Shown here one piece after another: positions 1 through 6,259 of a stretch of 9,022 nt of DNA (position 1 is its first letter; each line of letters begins with the position of its first letter). Both the position numbers and the translations under genes were made by a program. Source of the DNA: a bacterium (lineage in GTDB: Bacteria; Patescibacteria; Gracilibacteria; 1-14-2-50-48-13); the NCBI GenBank assembly GCA_030430105.1, contig JAUIFW010000040.1, positions 1 to 9,022 on the forward strand, in the 5' to 3' direction. Under the pieces are notes generated by a model that saw nothing but the letters and a program-made list of their open reading frames with translations, searched no databases and was not told the origin of the DNA.

Positions 1-2220
1 CCCCTCAAATGGTGAGGTCAACATATCCATGGCAAACTCATTGGTCTGGCTACCAAGTTCAATGGCCTTGTATACTAAATTTCCTCCTCCTCCAATAAGG
101 TCAGTCCCCGCTATAAACGCCTTGTTCATGGAAAATCCAAACTCCCTACTATCTCGATATCTCTTCACAAGCCAATCTTCATCAGCTCCAAACATCGTCC
201 CCAAGCGGTGTATCACTCCACTTCGATAAAAATCCTCATCCCTATGTTGCTGAATGCCTTCTTGATTTGCCTGCATTTGATTGGCAATGTTTCGCTTTGC
301 CAAATCATAATTTTTAAATAAATTTCCGTCCCTATCTAGACGAGCTTGATAAGAAGGCGAGAGCATCTCCTCTAGGCTCATACCCTTAGCACTGAGATTG
401 ATCTCCTCCTTATTTTGGAAATATTTTTTGGATGCAGCAGCGAAAGAAAGCCCCTCACCCTTTCCTCCAGGCTCCTTCTTTTCCATTGCAACCATGATAC
501 TAGAAACCTGCGCTGGGCTTGCCCCATCTCTCATCAGCTTGATCGTATAGTACTCCTTCATAAGCCCCGCATGCTTCTGCGGATCTCCTACAGCTTCGTT
601 CAGTGCTTTTTTTACCGCTTTTTCCTGCTTAGCAAGGAGATCCATCTGATCCTTTCGCATCGCCATCTTCTGAAGCGTCGCCGTTATGGGACCAGGCTGA
701 TTACTTTCCGAAGCCTCAATCTCCTGCAGCAAATACTTCTGCAGTGTTTCCTTATCCGCATTGAACGGATTAAGGAGTTTATCCTTCAGAACTCTGTATT
801 CCTCCGCAGACTGTCCTCTAGAGAGCATCGAGTATGCATCGAACTGGCGCTGCAACATATCTCGCATCCCACGAGTTTGCTCATCCCCATACACCGCGCG
901 CGTAGCTTCCTCTGGATTGACATAGTATTGCTTATCTGTGACCTCTACCTTGCCCGTAGGCTTCCCCTCCGCATCAAGCACTGGCATCGCTACCTTCATG
1001 GGAATTGTTCCATCTGGCCGAATTGGACTAGCAGTATCAATCACCATAGTCTGGCCATTCACTTGAAAAGTTGTATCTGCGGATATGGTTTCACCCTTCG
1101 CACCTGATCCCTGTGCACGCATAAGATGATGAATCATTGCCTGATTTTGGAGTTGCTGCTGATTAGCATGCTGCTGACTAGTTTGGTATGCTTCTCTCTG
1201 CTCAGGGGTAAGAGTTGAAAGTAGCTCCGTATCCACAGCCTGCTGCCAGGAACTATCTTGATGAATACTCTGCCCCAACTGCATCGAGGACTGATTGATC
1301 TGCTCTAGTGTCTCCTCACCCGTCACAAGCTTGGTAAATCGTTGTTCCACCTGCTTGGCAAAGGCTTGAGACATGGCCTCAGCTCGCTTAACCTCAAACT
1401 CCTGTTGGTGCAATACAGCAGCTGCTTGATTGTTCAAAATTGCTGCACGGCGATGCACCGTTTGTGCAGCATTAAGCAGCTGCACCGCAGCCTCAAGTCT
1501 CTCTCTCTTATCCAATTCTTCATTTGTAGCGACCTCCAACAGACCTTCCATTTTTTCAAATGCAGCTATCATCTGTCCCTTTGCAAGATCTGCAGCCTTC
1601 AAGGCCTCTACAGCCTTGGTATATTGCCCATGAGCAATTCTTCGAGCGTTTTGAGCTGGCAGTAACTTTGCCTGCGCTTGATTGAGACGCCGAGCTTGCG
1701 CTATTCTCCTCCCCTTCGCCACGGCAATTCCATTCGTATACCGTGATTTTTCCTCATCTGTTTCTGCTAGGTTTGCCTTTACCCGAAGACTTCGGATATA
1801 GGTGTCTATCTGGGAAAGTGACGCCCGCTCTCTCCCAATATCACGTTCAACAGAGGCGAGCTTCTGCTCCTTATCTTTCAAAGTAACAGCCATATCCTTC
1901 TCATTGGTCACCGCCACCTCATAGTCCTTTTCCGCCTGTATTTTATCAGCCTCTGCCTTTTCCTTTTCCTCTTGAGCAGTTTGCAATTTTTCTAGCGCCT
2001 CCTGCTCTTCAATATCCTTGGTATCCTTCTCCATTTGCTTATCCAATGCCTCCTTTTTCTTTGCAATCTCCTCCGTGCGAGTAGAGAGCTCCTCAGCCCT
2101 AGCATTTTGCGCTTCTTTACTATGAAAACTCGTCAGTCGATTAAACTGAGCACTTTGCGTATCCACCCTCCGTTTCTGCTGCTCTACAGCAGTTCTAATT
2201 TCAGGACTATTCGGTGGCAT
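1..2220 (-). CDS. Large coiled-coil protein of unknown function, C-terminus cut by window edge
   Basis: An uninterrupted frame of 740 codons runs from an ATG at 2220-2218 to the left edge without a stop, so the protein is longer than what is seen. A GGAAG ribosome-binding-like sequence lies 3 bases before the ATG. The start overlaps the end of the small upstream gene by 14 bases, which suggests translational coupling. Residues about 10-300 are rich in Glu, Lys, Gln, Ala and Arg with almost no Gly or Pro, typical of long coiled coil; the stretch around residues 55-110 is especially charged. A Gln-rich segment (about 335-365) leads into a region (about 367-440) with alternating hydrophobic residues and Gly/Pro turns that may be a small beta-rich domain. 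The rest is again helical. I see no signal peptide or membrane segment. I do not recognise the family; a structural or surface-associated role is only a guess. Confidence 0.85.
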   Translation of the reverse strand, partial: MPPNSPEIRTAVEQQKRRVDTQSAQFNRLTSFHSKEAQNARAEELSTRTEEIAKKKEALDKQMEKDTKDIEEQEALEKLQTAQEEKEKAEADKIQAEKDYEVAVTNEKDMAVTLKDKEQKLASVERDIGRERASLSQIDTYIRSLRVKANLAETDEEKSRYTNGIAVAKGRRIAQARRLNQAQAKLLPAQNARRIAHGQYTKAVEALKAADLAKGQMIAAFEKMEGLLEVATNEELDKRERLEAAVQLLNAAQTVHRRAAILNNQAAAVLHQQEFEVKRAEAMSQAFAKQVEQRFTKLVTGEETLEQINQSSMQLGQSIHQDSSWQQAVDTELLSTLTPEQREAYQTSQQHANQQQLQNQAMIHHLMRAQGSGAKGETISADTTFQVNGQTMVIDTASPIRPDGTIPMKVAMPVLDAEGKPTGKVEVTDKQYYVNPEEATRAVYGDEQTRGMRDMLQRQFDAYSMLSRGQSAEEYRVLKDKLLNPFNADKETLQKYLLQEIEASESNQPGPITATLQKMAMRKDQMDLLAKQEKAVKKALNEAVGDPQKHAGLMKEYYTIKLMRDGASPAQVSSIMVAMEKKEPGGKGEGLSFAAASKKYFQNKEEINLSAKGMSLEEMLSPSYQARLDRDGNLFKNYDLAKRNIANQMQANQEGIQQHRDEDFYRSGVIHRLGTMFGADEDWLVKRYRDSREFGFSMNKAFIAGTDLIGGGGNLVYKAIELGSQTNEFAMDMLTSPFEG

Positions 2221-2560
2221 GGTCTTCCGTTAGTAACTCTTCCAATTCCGTCAGCTCCTCCTTATCCTCTGTCCCTTCTGACTGCTCTGAGCGTTCTCGC
2301 TTTTTACGTTCCTCCTCCGTATGAAGTGCCTGCAGTTTTCGATTAATTTCTTCATAGTCTGACTCCTTCAACGTGGCAATTGCTTCCTCCTCCAAGTGAT
2401 CATACTCCTGCATAAGCAACCAAATTTTCTGAGCACCATCCTCCGAAAGATACTCATTCACCAACCCCAAAAGCCGCTCCTTTTGCTCTGTATGTAAAAG
2501 CAAGGATGCTGAGATCTCCTTTCGAAGCTCCGAATGTGTTGGGTGTTGTGTGTTTTCCAT
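2207..2560 (-). CDS. Small acidic helical protein of unknown function
   Basis: This 117-residue protein lies just upstream of the large coiled-coil gene and overlaps its start by 14 bases, so the two are probably co-expressed. Residues about 10-85 look helical. The C-terminal third (about 82-117) is very rich in Glu, with some Lys, Arg, Asp and Thr, and is probably disordered or coiled coil. There is no Cys, signal peptide or membrane segment. The ATG at 2560 has no clear Shine-Dalgarno sequence. It sits about 20 bases after the predicted transcription start, so initiation could be atypical. An AGGAG followed by a TTG near codon 20 is an alternative. I do not recognise the family. Its position suggests a partner or assembly factor for the coiled-coil protein, which is inference only. 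Confidence 0.75.
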   Translation of the reverse strand: MENTQHPTHSELRKEISASLLLHTEQKERLLGLVNEYLSEDGAQKIWLLMQEYDHLEEEAIATLKESDYEEINRKLQALHTEEERKKRERSEQSEGTEDKEELTELEELLTEDHATE

Positions 2561-2588
2561 GGAAGGTTGAGGATAAACCCATCATTTC

Positions 2589-2597
2589 AGTATACCA
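2589..2597 (-). promoter_or_regulatory. Extended -10 promoter for the two-gene coiled-coil unit
   Basis: On the minus strand, TATACT at 2594-2589 is preceded by TGG, giving a TGnTATACT extended -10. A -35 match at 2617-2612 is weak (CTGCAA), as is common for extended -10 promoters. The predicted start falls near 2582, about 22 bases before the ATG at 2560. The element directly abuts the terminator of the upstream gene. Confidence 0.5.
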
Positions 2598-2623
2598 AAA
2601 AACCCCGCAATTTGCAGGGTTTT
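2595..2623 (-). terminator. Intrinsic terminator of the RNB-family gene
   Basis: The arms 2599-2610 and 2612-2623 form an inverted repeat of 12 bases with one mismatch. On the minus strand the hairpin ends in a run of T, as expected for a Rho-independent terminator about 70 bases after the stop codon at 2690. The plus-strand side is also T-rich, so it might work in both directions. The spacer is very short, so the innermost pairs must open to make a loop. Confidence 0.65.
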
Positions 2624-2689
2624 CATCCTTTCTTTTTTATCAGTATATTTGTTTTCAAAATGGTAAAGGAACCTTGTCCCGCAAAACTA

Positions 2690-4129
2690 TCACTCCATTT
2701 TTTCTATCAAACTCCTCCGAACCCTTAATTCTCGTTGTTCATAGGGAGGCAAGAGAATTTTGTGCAGCAATTCTATCACTGCATGCCTTCTAGCTCGCTC
2801 CTCCGTATCCATTGAAGAGTAAACCGTCATAAGCGTGTCTACATCTGTTTGAGCGACACAAAGCACCTTTGCATGAAACCCCACGCCATAATAGACATGC
2901 AAACGCATCTTCCCTTGTTTCTGCATAGCTTCATATGCTTGTAAACTTTGAGGGTGAGCATCGAGTTTATAGATCAACGCCTGAATCGCAGTATGCCGAA
3001 AGCTTTCTTGAAGCTTCCGCCCCATGCCTTTAGCAAAAAAGAAACGAAGCAACGGCTCACAACTATACTCCGTTGGATATTGAAAGAGAGGTTTCAAAGC
3101 TCGCTTTGTCAGAGGCACGAGACCTCGTTCCATAGAACTAAGAAATTCTTTCCAATCCTCGAAGGAAATGGCCGTATTTTCAAAGCTCTTACCACTAAGG
3201 AAGGTCGTACTTATATGCTTTGACTTTCGCTTTCCAGACTCAGTCCAGTTCAGTTGCTCTGCGAGATGCTGCGCTTCCTCATCCGTAAAAAATGAAGTTT
3301 CGCCTTTCACTGAGCAAAGCACTTGATACAGATTAAATGCATGCACCCGTTTACGCAGTGGCGAAGAGACAGCCGCAAAGGCAGGTACTCCATCACGGAC
3401 ATATCCCTTGGACTCTAAGCCATAGGAAATGGGGAATACCGTGACAGAATGGTCACCTTCCACCAGCTCCAAAAATGAAACCTTCTCAGGCAGTCCATCT
3501 CGTCTTCCACGCATAGCCACCTGGTTGTGATAAATCAGTTGAATATCACGGGCTTCGGCAAATCTAGATACAGCATAGGAGAGCATAGCAATGAGTCGTT
3601 CGACAATGAACATTCCGACATTACCTTCATGCTTATACTGCAAAGCCTTTTCTTGCTGATTGACAGTAAGCGGCATGTTTCCATTGCATTGCCATGCATG
3701 TACAAGCTTGGCAAAGCTATAAGCATCACTCAAGTATTCCACAACCTGTTTGCTTGCTCTATTTCGCTTTAATCCATCGAAAAATAATGATTTTTCATCA
3801 AAGGAAAACGCTGCATTTAGCGTGGCAAACTCTGGCCTCACATGCATCTTTTGATACACAAGCGAGGCGTCAAAGGTGATTTCAAAGCAAACCACTGAGC
3901 TCTTCTTCCCTCGAGTGAGCATCAGTTGATGCTGCTTATTCTTTGGCACTTCAATATGGTCAACACGCGATGCGTCCTCCACCGTCAATATGGTATCTCG
4001 ATACCATGTAACCCCAGCAGAAAACGGATCTGGTATAAACGCGCGAAGTATCCACGCTCCAGAATCGACTCGCTCCACATGGAACGCATCCTCCCGAACA
4101 TTTGTGCCTCTCTGATCTATGGCAAACAT
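2690..4129 (-). CDS. RNase II/R-family (RNB domain) protein with altered active site and probable C-terminal dsRNA-binding domain
   Basis: The 479-residue protein opens directly with the RNB signature. AIDQRGTNVREDA (3-15) aligns with the family's ID-x5-D-x-D-D-A motif. Residues 172-203 match the helix and strand before the nuclease motif ending 'YRxHE'. SSPLRKRVHAFNLYQVL (255-271) matches the conserved TSPIRRYxDLxVHRxL motif. Of the four metal-binding or catalytic Asp, two are kept (D5, D14), one is Val (V11) and one is Glu (E13), so activity may be reduced or changed. The usual N-terminal cold-shock domains and C-terminal S1 domain are absent. Instead, residues about 393-460 show a helix-strand-strand-strand-helix pattern with GFHAKVLCVAQ in the second strand, as in dsRNA-binding domains, followed by a basic tail. 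The ATG at 4129 has a perfect AGGAGG 7 bases upstream (4142-4137). RNB identity is fairly sure; the dsRBD is a moderate inference. Confidence 0.82.
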   Translation of the reverse strand: MFAIDQRGTNVREDAFHVERVDSGAWILRAFIPDPFSAGVTWYRDTILTVEDASRVDHIEVPKNKQHQLMLTRGKKSSVVCFEITFDASLVYQKMHVRPEFATLNAAFSFDEKSLFFDGLKRNRASKQVVEYLSDAYSFAKLVHAWQCNGNMPLTVNQQEKALQYKHEGNVGMFIVERLIAMLSYAVSRFAEARDIQLIYHNQVAMRGRRDGLPEKVSFLELVEGDHSVTVFPISYGLESKGYVRDGVPAFAAVSSPLRKRVHAFNLYQVLCSVKGETSFFTDEEAQHLAEQLNWTESGKRKSKHISTTFLSGKSFENTAISFEDWKEFLSSMERGLVPLTKRALKPLFQYPTEYSCEPLLRFFFAKGMGRKLQESFRHTAIQALIYKLDAHPQSLQAYEAMQKQGKMRLHVYYGVGFHAKVLCVAQTDVDTLMTVYSSMDTEERARRHAVIELLHKILLPPYEQRELRVRRSLIEKME

Positions 4130-4172
4130 AGTGTTACCTCCTCATTCATAATCCTTATCCCAACCTTTCTTT

Positions 4173-4201
4173 TTGTAATTAGTTATTTTATAAACTATTT
4201 A
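4173..4201 (+). promoter_or_regulatory. Possible divergent promoter of the aspartoacylase-family gene
   Basis: On the plus strand, TTGTAA (4173-4178) and TATTTA (4196-4201) are separated by 17 bases. This element overlaps the minus-strand promoter, so the two genes may compete for polymerase or share control. The match is modest and the region is A+T-rich, so a chance match is possible. Confidence 0.35.
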
Positions 4202-4214
4202 AATAAATAGTCAA
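4187..4214 (-). promoter_or_regulatory. Sigma-70-type promoter of the RNB-family gene
   Basis: On the minus strand, TTGACT (4214-4209) and TATAAA (4192-4187) are separated by 16 bases, giving a start near 4180 and a leader of about 50 bases that contains the AGGAGG site. A perfect 7-base inverted repeat with a 4-base centre (ACTATTT at 4194-4200, AAATAGT at 4205-4211) fills the spacer and touches the -35. It could be an operator. Confidence 0.6.
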
Positions 4215-4233
4215 TACTTGCCCAAGCCCAATA

Positions 4234-4268
4234 AATTTGATATCTGATATCTGAAATTTGAAATTTGC
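4234..4268 (+). repeat. Heptanucleotide repeat island, five units (AATTTGA/TATCTGA type)
   Basis: Five contiguous 7-base units can be read: AATTTGA, TATCTGA, TATCTGA, AATTTGA, AATTTGC. In another phase they share the pattern YTGAWAT. The island lies between the divergent promoters and the acylase start, inside its leader. It is the first of four heptad islands in this window, all with the loose core YTRA every 7 bases. Confidence 0.7.
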
Positions 4269-4275
4269 CCACCCC

Positions 4276-5238
4276 ATGTACACCCTTCTTGACCTCAAGA
4301 AAGAATTCCAAACTCTCAAAAACGAATCCTACCAAGGGATACAAGGTGTGCGTTTCATAGACTCAGGAAAGCCTGGGCCAACACTCCTTATCACCGCCTG
4401 CACACACGGGAACGAACCTGCTGGCTTGGCACCTATCAGATACGTGAGAGAGCATACCATCCTACCAAAAACAGGAGCATTTCTCTTCATTATAAGTAAT
4501 CTCAAAGCAGCGGATCAATATTTCCATGCCGCAAATGAGCATGAAAAATACATGGCTCGATTCATAGATATTAATATGAATCGCATCCCTCAAGATATTC
4601 TTTCCAATCAATCAGATCAGTATGAAATACAGAGGTTTCATGCCATTAGGCCACTGCTTTACCAAGCGGATTTAGGGCTTGATATTCACAGCACCTCCAC
4701 CCCTTCTGAGTCAATTATCATGCCCATGCATGAAACTACGCTCTCGCTCATCGATGCGATCCCCATAAAAACAGTGCTTACCAATGGAGAAGAAATCCTA
4801 AGAGACCGACCACTCGCTTCCTTTTTTGGAGGAGATAGAAATCTCGAGGCAGAACGGTTACTCCTAGAGACAGGACAACACGAAGATTCCACCACTATTC
4901 AAACCGCAATCTCTTGCTTCCTAGAAGCTGCCAGGTATGCAGGTATGTTTGACCACGACCTTCCAGTACAGCACCCTACAGAAAAGGACATCTACCAAAT
5001 GTGCGCAAGCATCTTCTTCCCTAGCGAGCACTACATGCAGGTAAAGAACTTCCTCAACTTTGAACCCATAGCAAAAGGAGACCTCATCGCAGAAGGCGAC
5101 GGGAATCCAATATTTTCGCCAGTAGACGGCTGCACACTGTTTGGTAATGCAGCCGGAAAGCCTCCAAGCATCAAGGAGGAAGCGATGTTTTTTACTACAC
5201 CGAAAAAAACGAGGGTCGCCCTTCGGGCGAAAGATTAA
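4276..5238 (+). CDS. Zinc-dependent acylase/carboxypeptidase of the aspartoacylase / succinylglutamate desuccinylase family
   Basis: This 320-residue soluble protein has the family's zinc and catalytic signatures in order. THGNEPAG (43-50) supplies His44 and Glu47. DINMNR (98-103) is the substrate-binding Asn/Arg motif, usually DLNR. LDIHST (135-140) supplies the third zinc ligand, His138. ETGQH (198-202) carries the likely catalytic Glu198. Members hydrolyse an amide bond and free an amino acid or amine from an N-acyl substrate. The substrate cannot be told here, and no arginine-succinyltransferase pathway gene is nearby. The ATG at 4276 is preferred; a TTG at 4258 in the same frame lies inside the heptad repeat. 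No good Shine-Dalgarno precedes either start. A 6-bp GC-rich hairpin with a 3-base loop (5217-5231) overlaps the last codons, but without a T-run. Confidence 0.88.
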   Translation: MYTLLDLKKEFQTLKNESYQGIQGVRFIDSGKPGPTLLITACTHGNEPAGLAPIRYVREHTILPKTGAFLFIISNLKAADQYFHAANEHEKYMARFIDINMNRIPQDILSNQSDQYEIQRFHAIRPLLYQADLGLDIHSTSTPSESIIMPMHETTLSLIDAIPIKTVLTNGEEILRDRPLASFFGGDRNLEAERLLLETGQHEDSTTIQTAISCFLEAARYAGMFDHDLPVQHPTEKDIYQMCASIFFPSEHYMQVKNFLNFEPIAKGDLIAEGDGNPIFSPVDGCTLFGNAAGKPPSIKEEAMFFTTPKKTRVALRAKD

Positions 5239-5272
5239 ATTGCTAAAGATTAAAAACTAAAATCTAAACCTA
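5238..5272 (+). repeat. Heptanucleotide repeat island after the acylase gene
   Basis: Five imperfect 7-base units can be read: AATTGCT, AAAGATT, AAAAACT, AAAATCT, AAACCTA (or CTAAAnn in another phase). The island begins at the last base of the acylase stop codon. Its units differ in sequence from those at 4234-4268 but share the 7-base period and the CTAA core. Confidence 0.6.
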
Positions 5273-5310
5273 GCGAATTCAATTCACCACCACCAAAATA
5301 CCACCCAACT

Positions 5311-5434
5311 AAGATGTGCTCAGAATTGTGCAATACAAGGCGGCGAAGAGATTGCGTAGGAGCGGTACTCTAGTACCGTGAGAAGCAATCTATGAAGCCA
5401 ACGCAGTAGTGCACGATTCTGAGTTCATCCCAAA
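5311..5434. repeat. Palindromic element, copy 1 (MITE/REP-like)
   Basis: The core 5319-5423 is one long imperfect hairpin. Its ends CTCAGAATTGTGCA and TGCACGATTCTGAG pair over 14 bases, an inner stem AGATTGC/GCAATCT follows, and the tip is CGGTACT-ct-AGTACCG. The flanks AAGATGTG on the left and TTCATCCCAAA on the right extend the terminal inverted repeat imperfectly. No transposase is present, so it would depend on an enzyme encoded elsewhere. Together with the island at 5238-5272 it fills the gap after the acylase gene. Confidence 0.75.
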
Positions 5435-5443
5435 CACTCTGCC

Positions 5444-5568
5444 AAGATGTGCTCAGAATTGTGCAGAGCAAGGAGACAAACCAATTGCGCAGGAGCGGTA
5501 CTCTAGTACCGTGACAAGCAATTGCGTGAAGTCGACGCAGCACTGCGCGATTCTGAGGGCATCTCAAA
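5444..5568. repeat. Palindromic element, copy 2 (MITE/REP-like), reaching the stop of the epimerase gene
   Basis: The core 5452-5557 is a second copy of the 5319-5423 element in the same orientation, offset by 133 bases. The terminal stem and the CGGTACTCTAGTACCG tip are conserved. The inner stem is AATTGC/GCAATT instead of AGATTGC/GCAATCT, so both strands of the stem changed together. The right end overlaps the TGA stop of the minus-strand epimerase gene (5566-5564). Confidence 0.75.
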
Positions 5569-6172
5569 GCCAAGCCTCGGGGGGGATGCCTATGTCTGCT
5601 ACCCACACATGACTAAGCTTATCCATCCCCACCTTCGGCCGCGCAATTGTCAGCGTAGGCACATCTCCCATGGATACCTCATGGAATCCACCCACATCCA
5701 CTCGAAATCCGGTAGGAATATCTAAGGCCAAAATAGGTATGTCTGTTCGAAGCGCCATCTTTATCAAAGTTTCTACCTCCCCTTCCGGAGCCCCCTTAGC
5801 ATTGTAGCCAAGCAAACAGTCCAAGATCACATCACTTTCTGGATCTATCCGATCCACCACAGGGATACCTAGCTTACGAGCAGTAGCTAAATGTCTTTTT
5901 GGAGCGTTACGAAGCGACATCTCCGAACATCCAAGCAGGATCTCTACGTCCACACCAATATTATGCAAATACCTGGCCGCCACCAAACCTCCCCCACCAT
6001 TATTCCCTTTCCCAACAAGGACCGTAGCTTTATCCGGATCAAACTCCACCACAGCCACCTCAAAGAGAGAATTACCAGCCATCTCCATCATCTGCAGCAA
6101 ATCCACACCAAATTCCTCAATCATCCTTCGATCCACCTCAGCCATCTGCGCCGCTGTAACATAGTCACTCAT
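5564..6172 (-). CDS. nnrE: NAD(P)H-hydrate epimerase-like protein (YjeF N-terminal domain)
   Basis: The family converts the R and S forms of hydrated, damaged NAD(P)H so that a partner dehydratase can repair them. This stand-alone domain has 202 residues. The opening YVTAAQMAEVDRRMIEEFG and the 'MMEMAG' segment (about 28-33) fit the family's first helix. GKGNNGGGG (54-62) matches the nucleotide-binding GxGNNGGDG, but the usual Asp is Gly61. ILDCLLGYNAKGAP (116-129) contains the likely catalytic Asp118, and LDIPTG (150-155) matches L-D-x-P-S/T-G. The ATG at 6172 is chosen because the family begins there; an upstream TTG (6223) would add 17 residues inside the spacer. An AAAGGAG lies about 20 bases before the ATG, unusually far. 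No fused or neighbouring dehydratase domain is visible. The gene lies 81 bases downstream of cysS. Confidence 0.82.
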   Translation of the reverse strand: MSDYVTAAQMAEVDRRMIEEFGVDLLQMMEMAGNSLFEVAVVEFDPDKATVLVGKGNNGGGGLVAARYLHNIGVDVEILLGCSEMSLRNAPKRHLATARKLGIPVVDRIDPESDVILDCLLGYNAKGAPEGEVETLIKMALRTDIPILALDIPTGFRVDVGGFHEVSMGDVPTLTIARPKVGMDKLSHVWVADIGIPPEAWL

Positions 6173-6224
6173 AGCATAAAGATAAATTACACTCGCTCCT
6201 TTAGCGGATGATAGCAAGTACAAA

Positions 6225-6259
6225 CCTAAGCCCTAGGCCCTAAGACCTAAGCCCTATTT
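6225..6259 (+). repeat. Heptanucleotide repeat island across the cysS stop codon
   Basis: The units are CCTAAGC, CCTAGGC, CCTAAGA, CCTAAGC and the partial CCTATTT. The cysS stop codon (TAG, 6256-6254 on the minus strand) lies inside the last unit, so the repeat may have supplied the stop. The same unit type is found inside the cysS coding region at 6657-6691. Confidence 0.8.

Noticed and set aside
415..1107. Long plus-strand frame of 230 codons
   Set aside because: It is a shadow of the minus-strand coiled-coil gene. Its product is rich in Leu, Arg, His and Cys, which is typical of antisense translation.
5370..5606. Minus-strand frame of 78 codons and a plus-strand frame at 5409-5612
   Set aside because: Both run through the palindromic elements and overlap the end of the epimerase gene. 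Composition follows the hairpins, and no family is recognisable.
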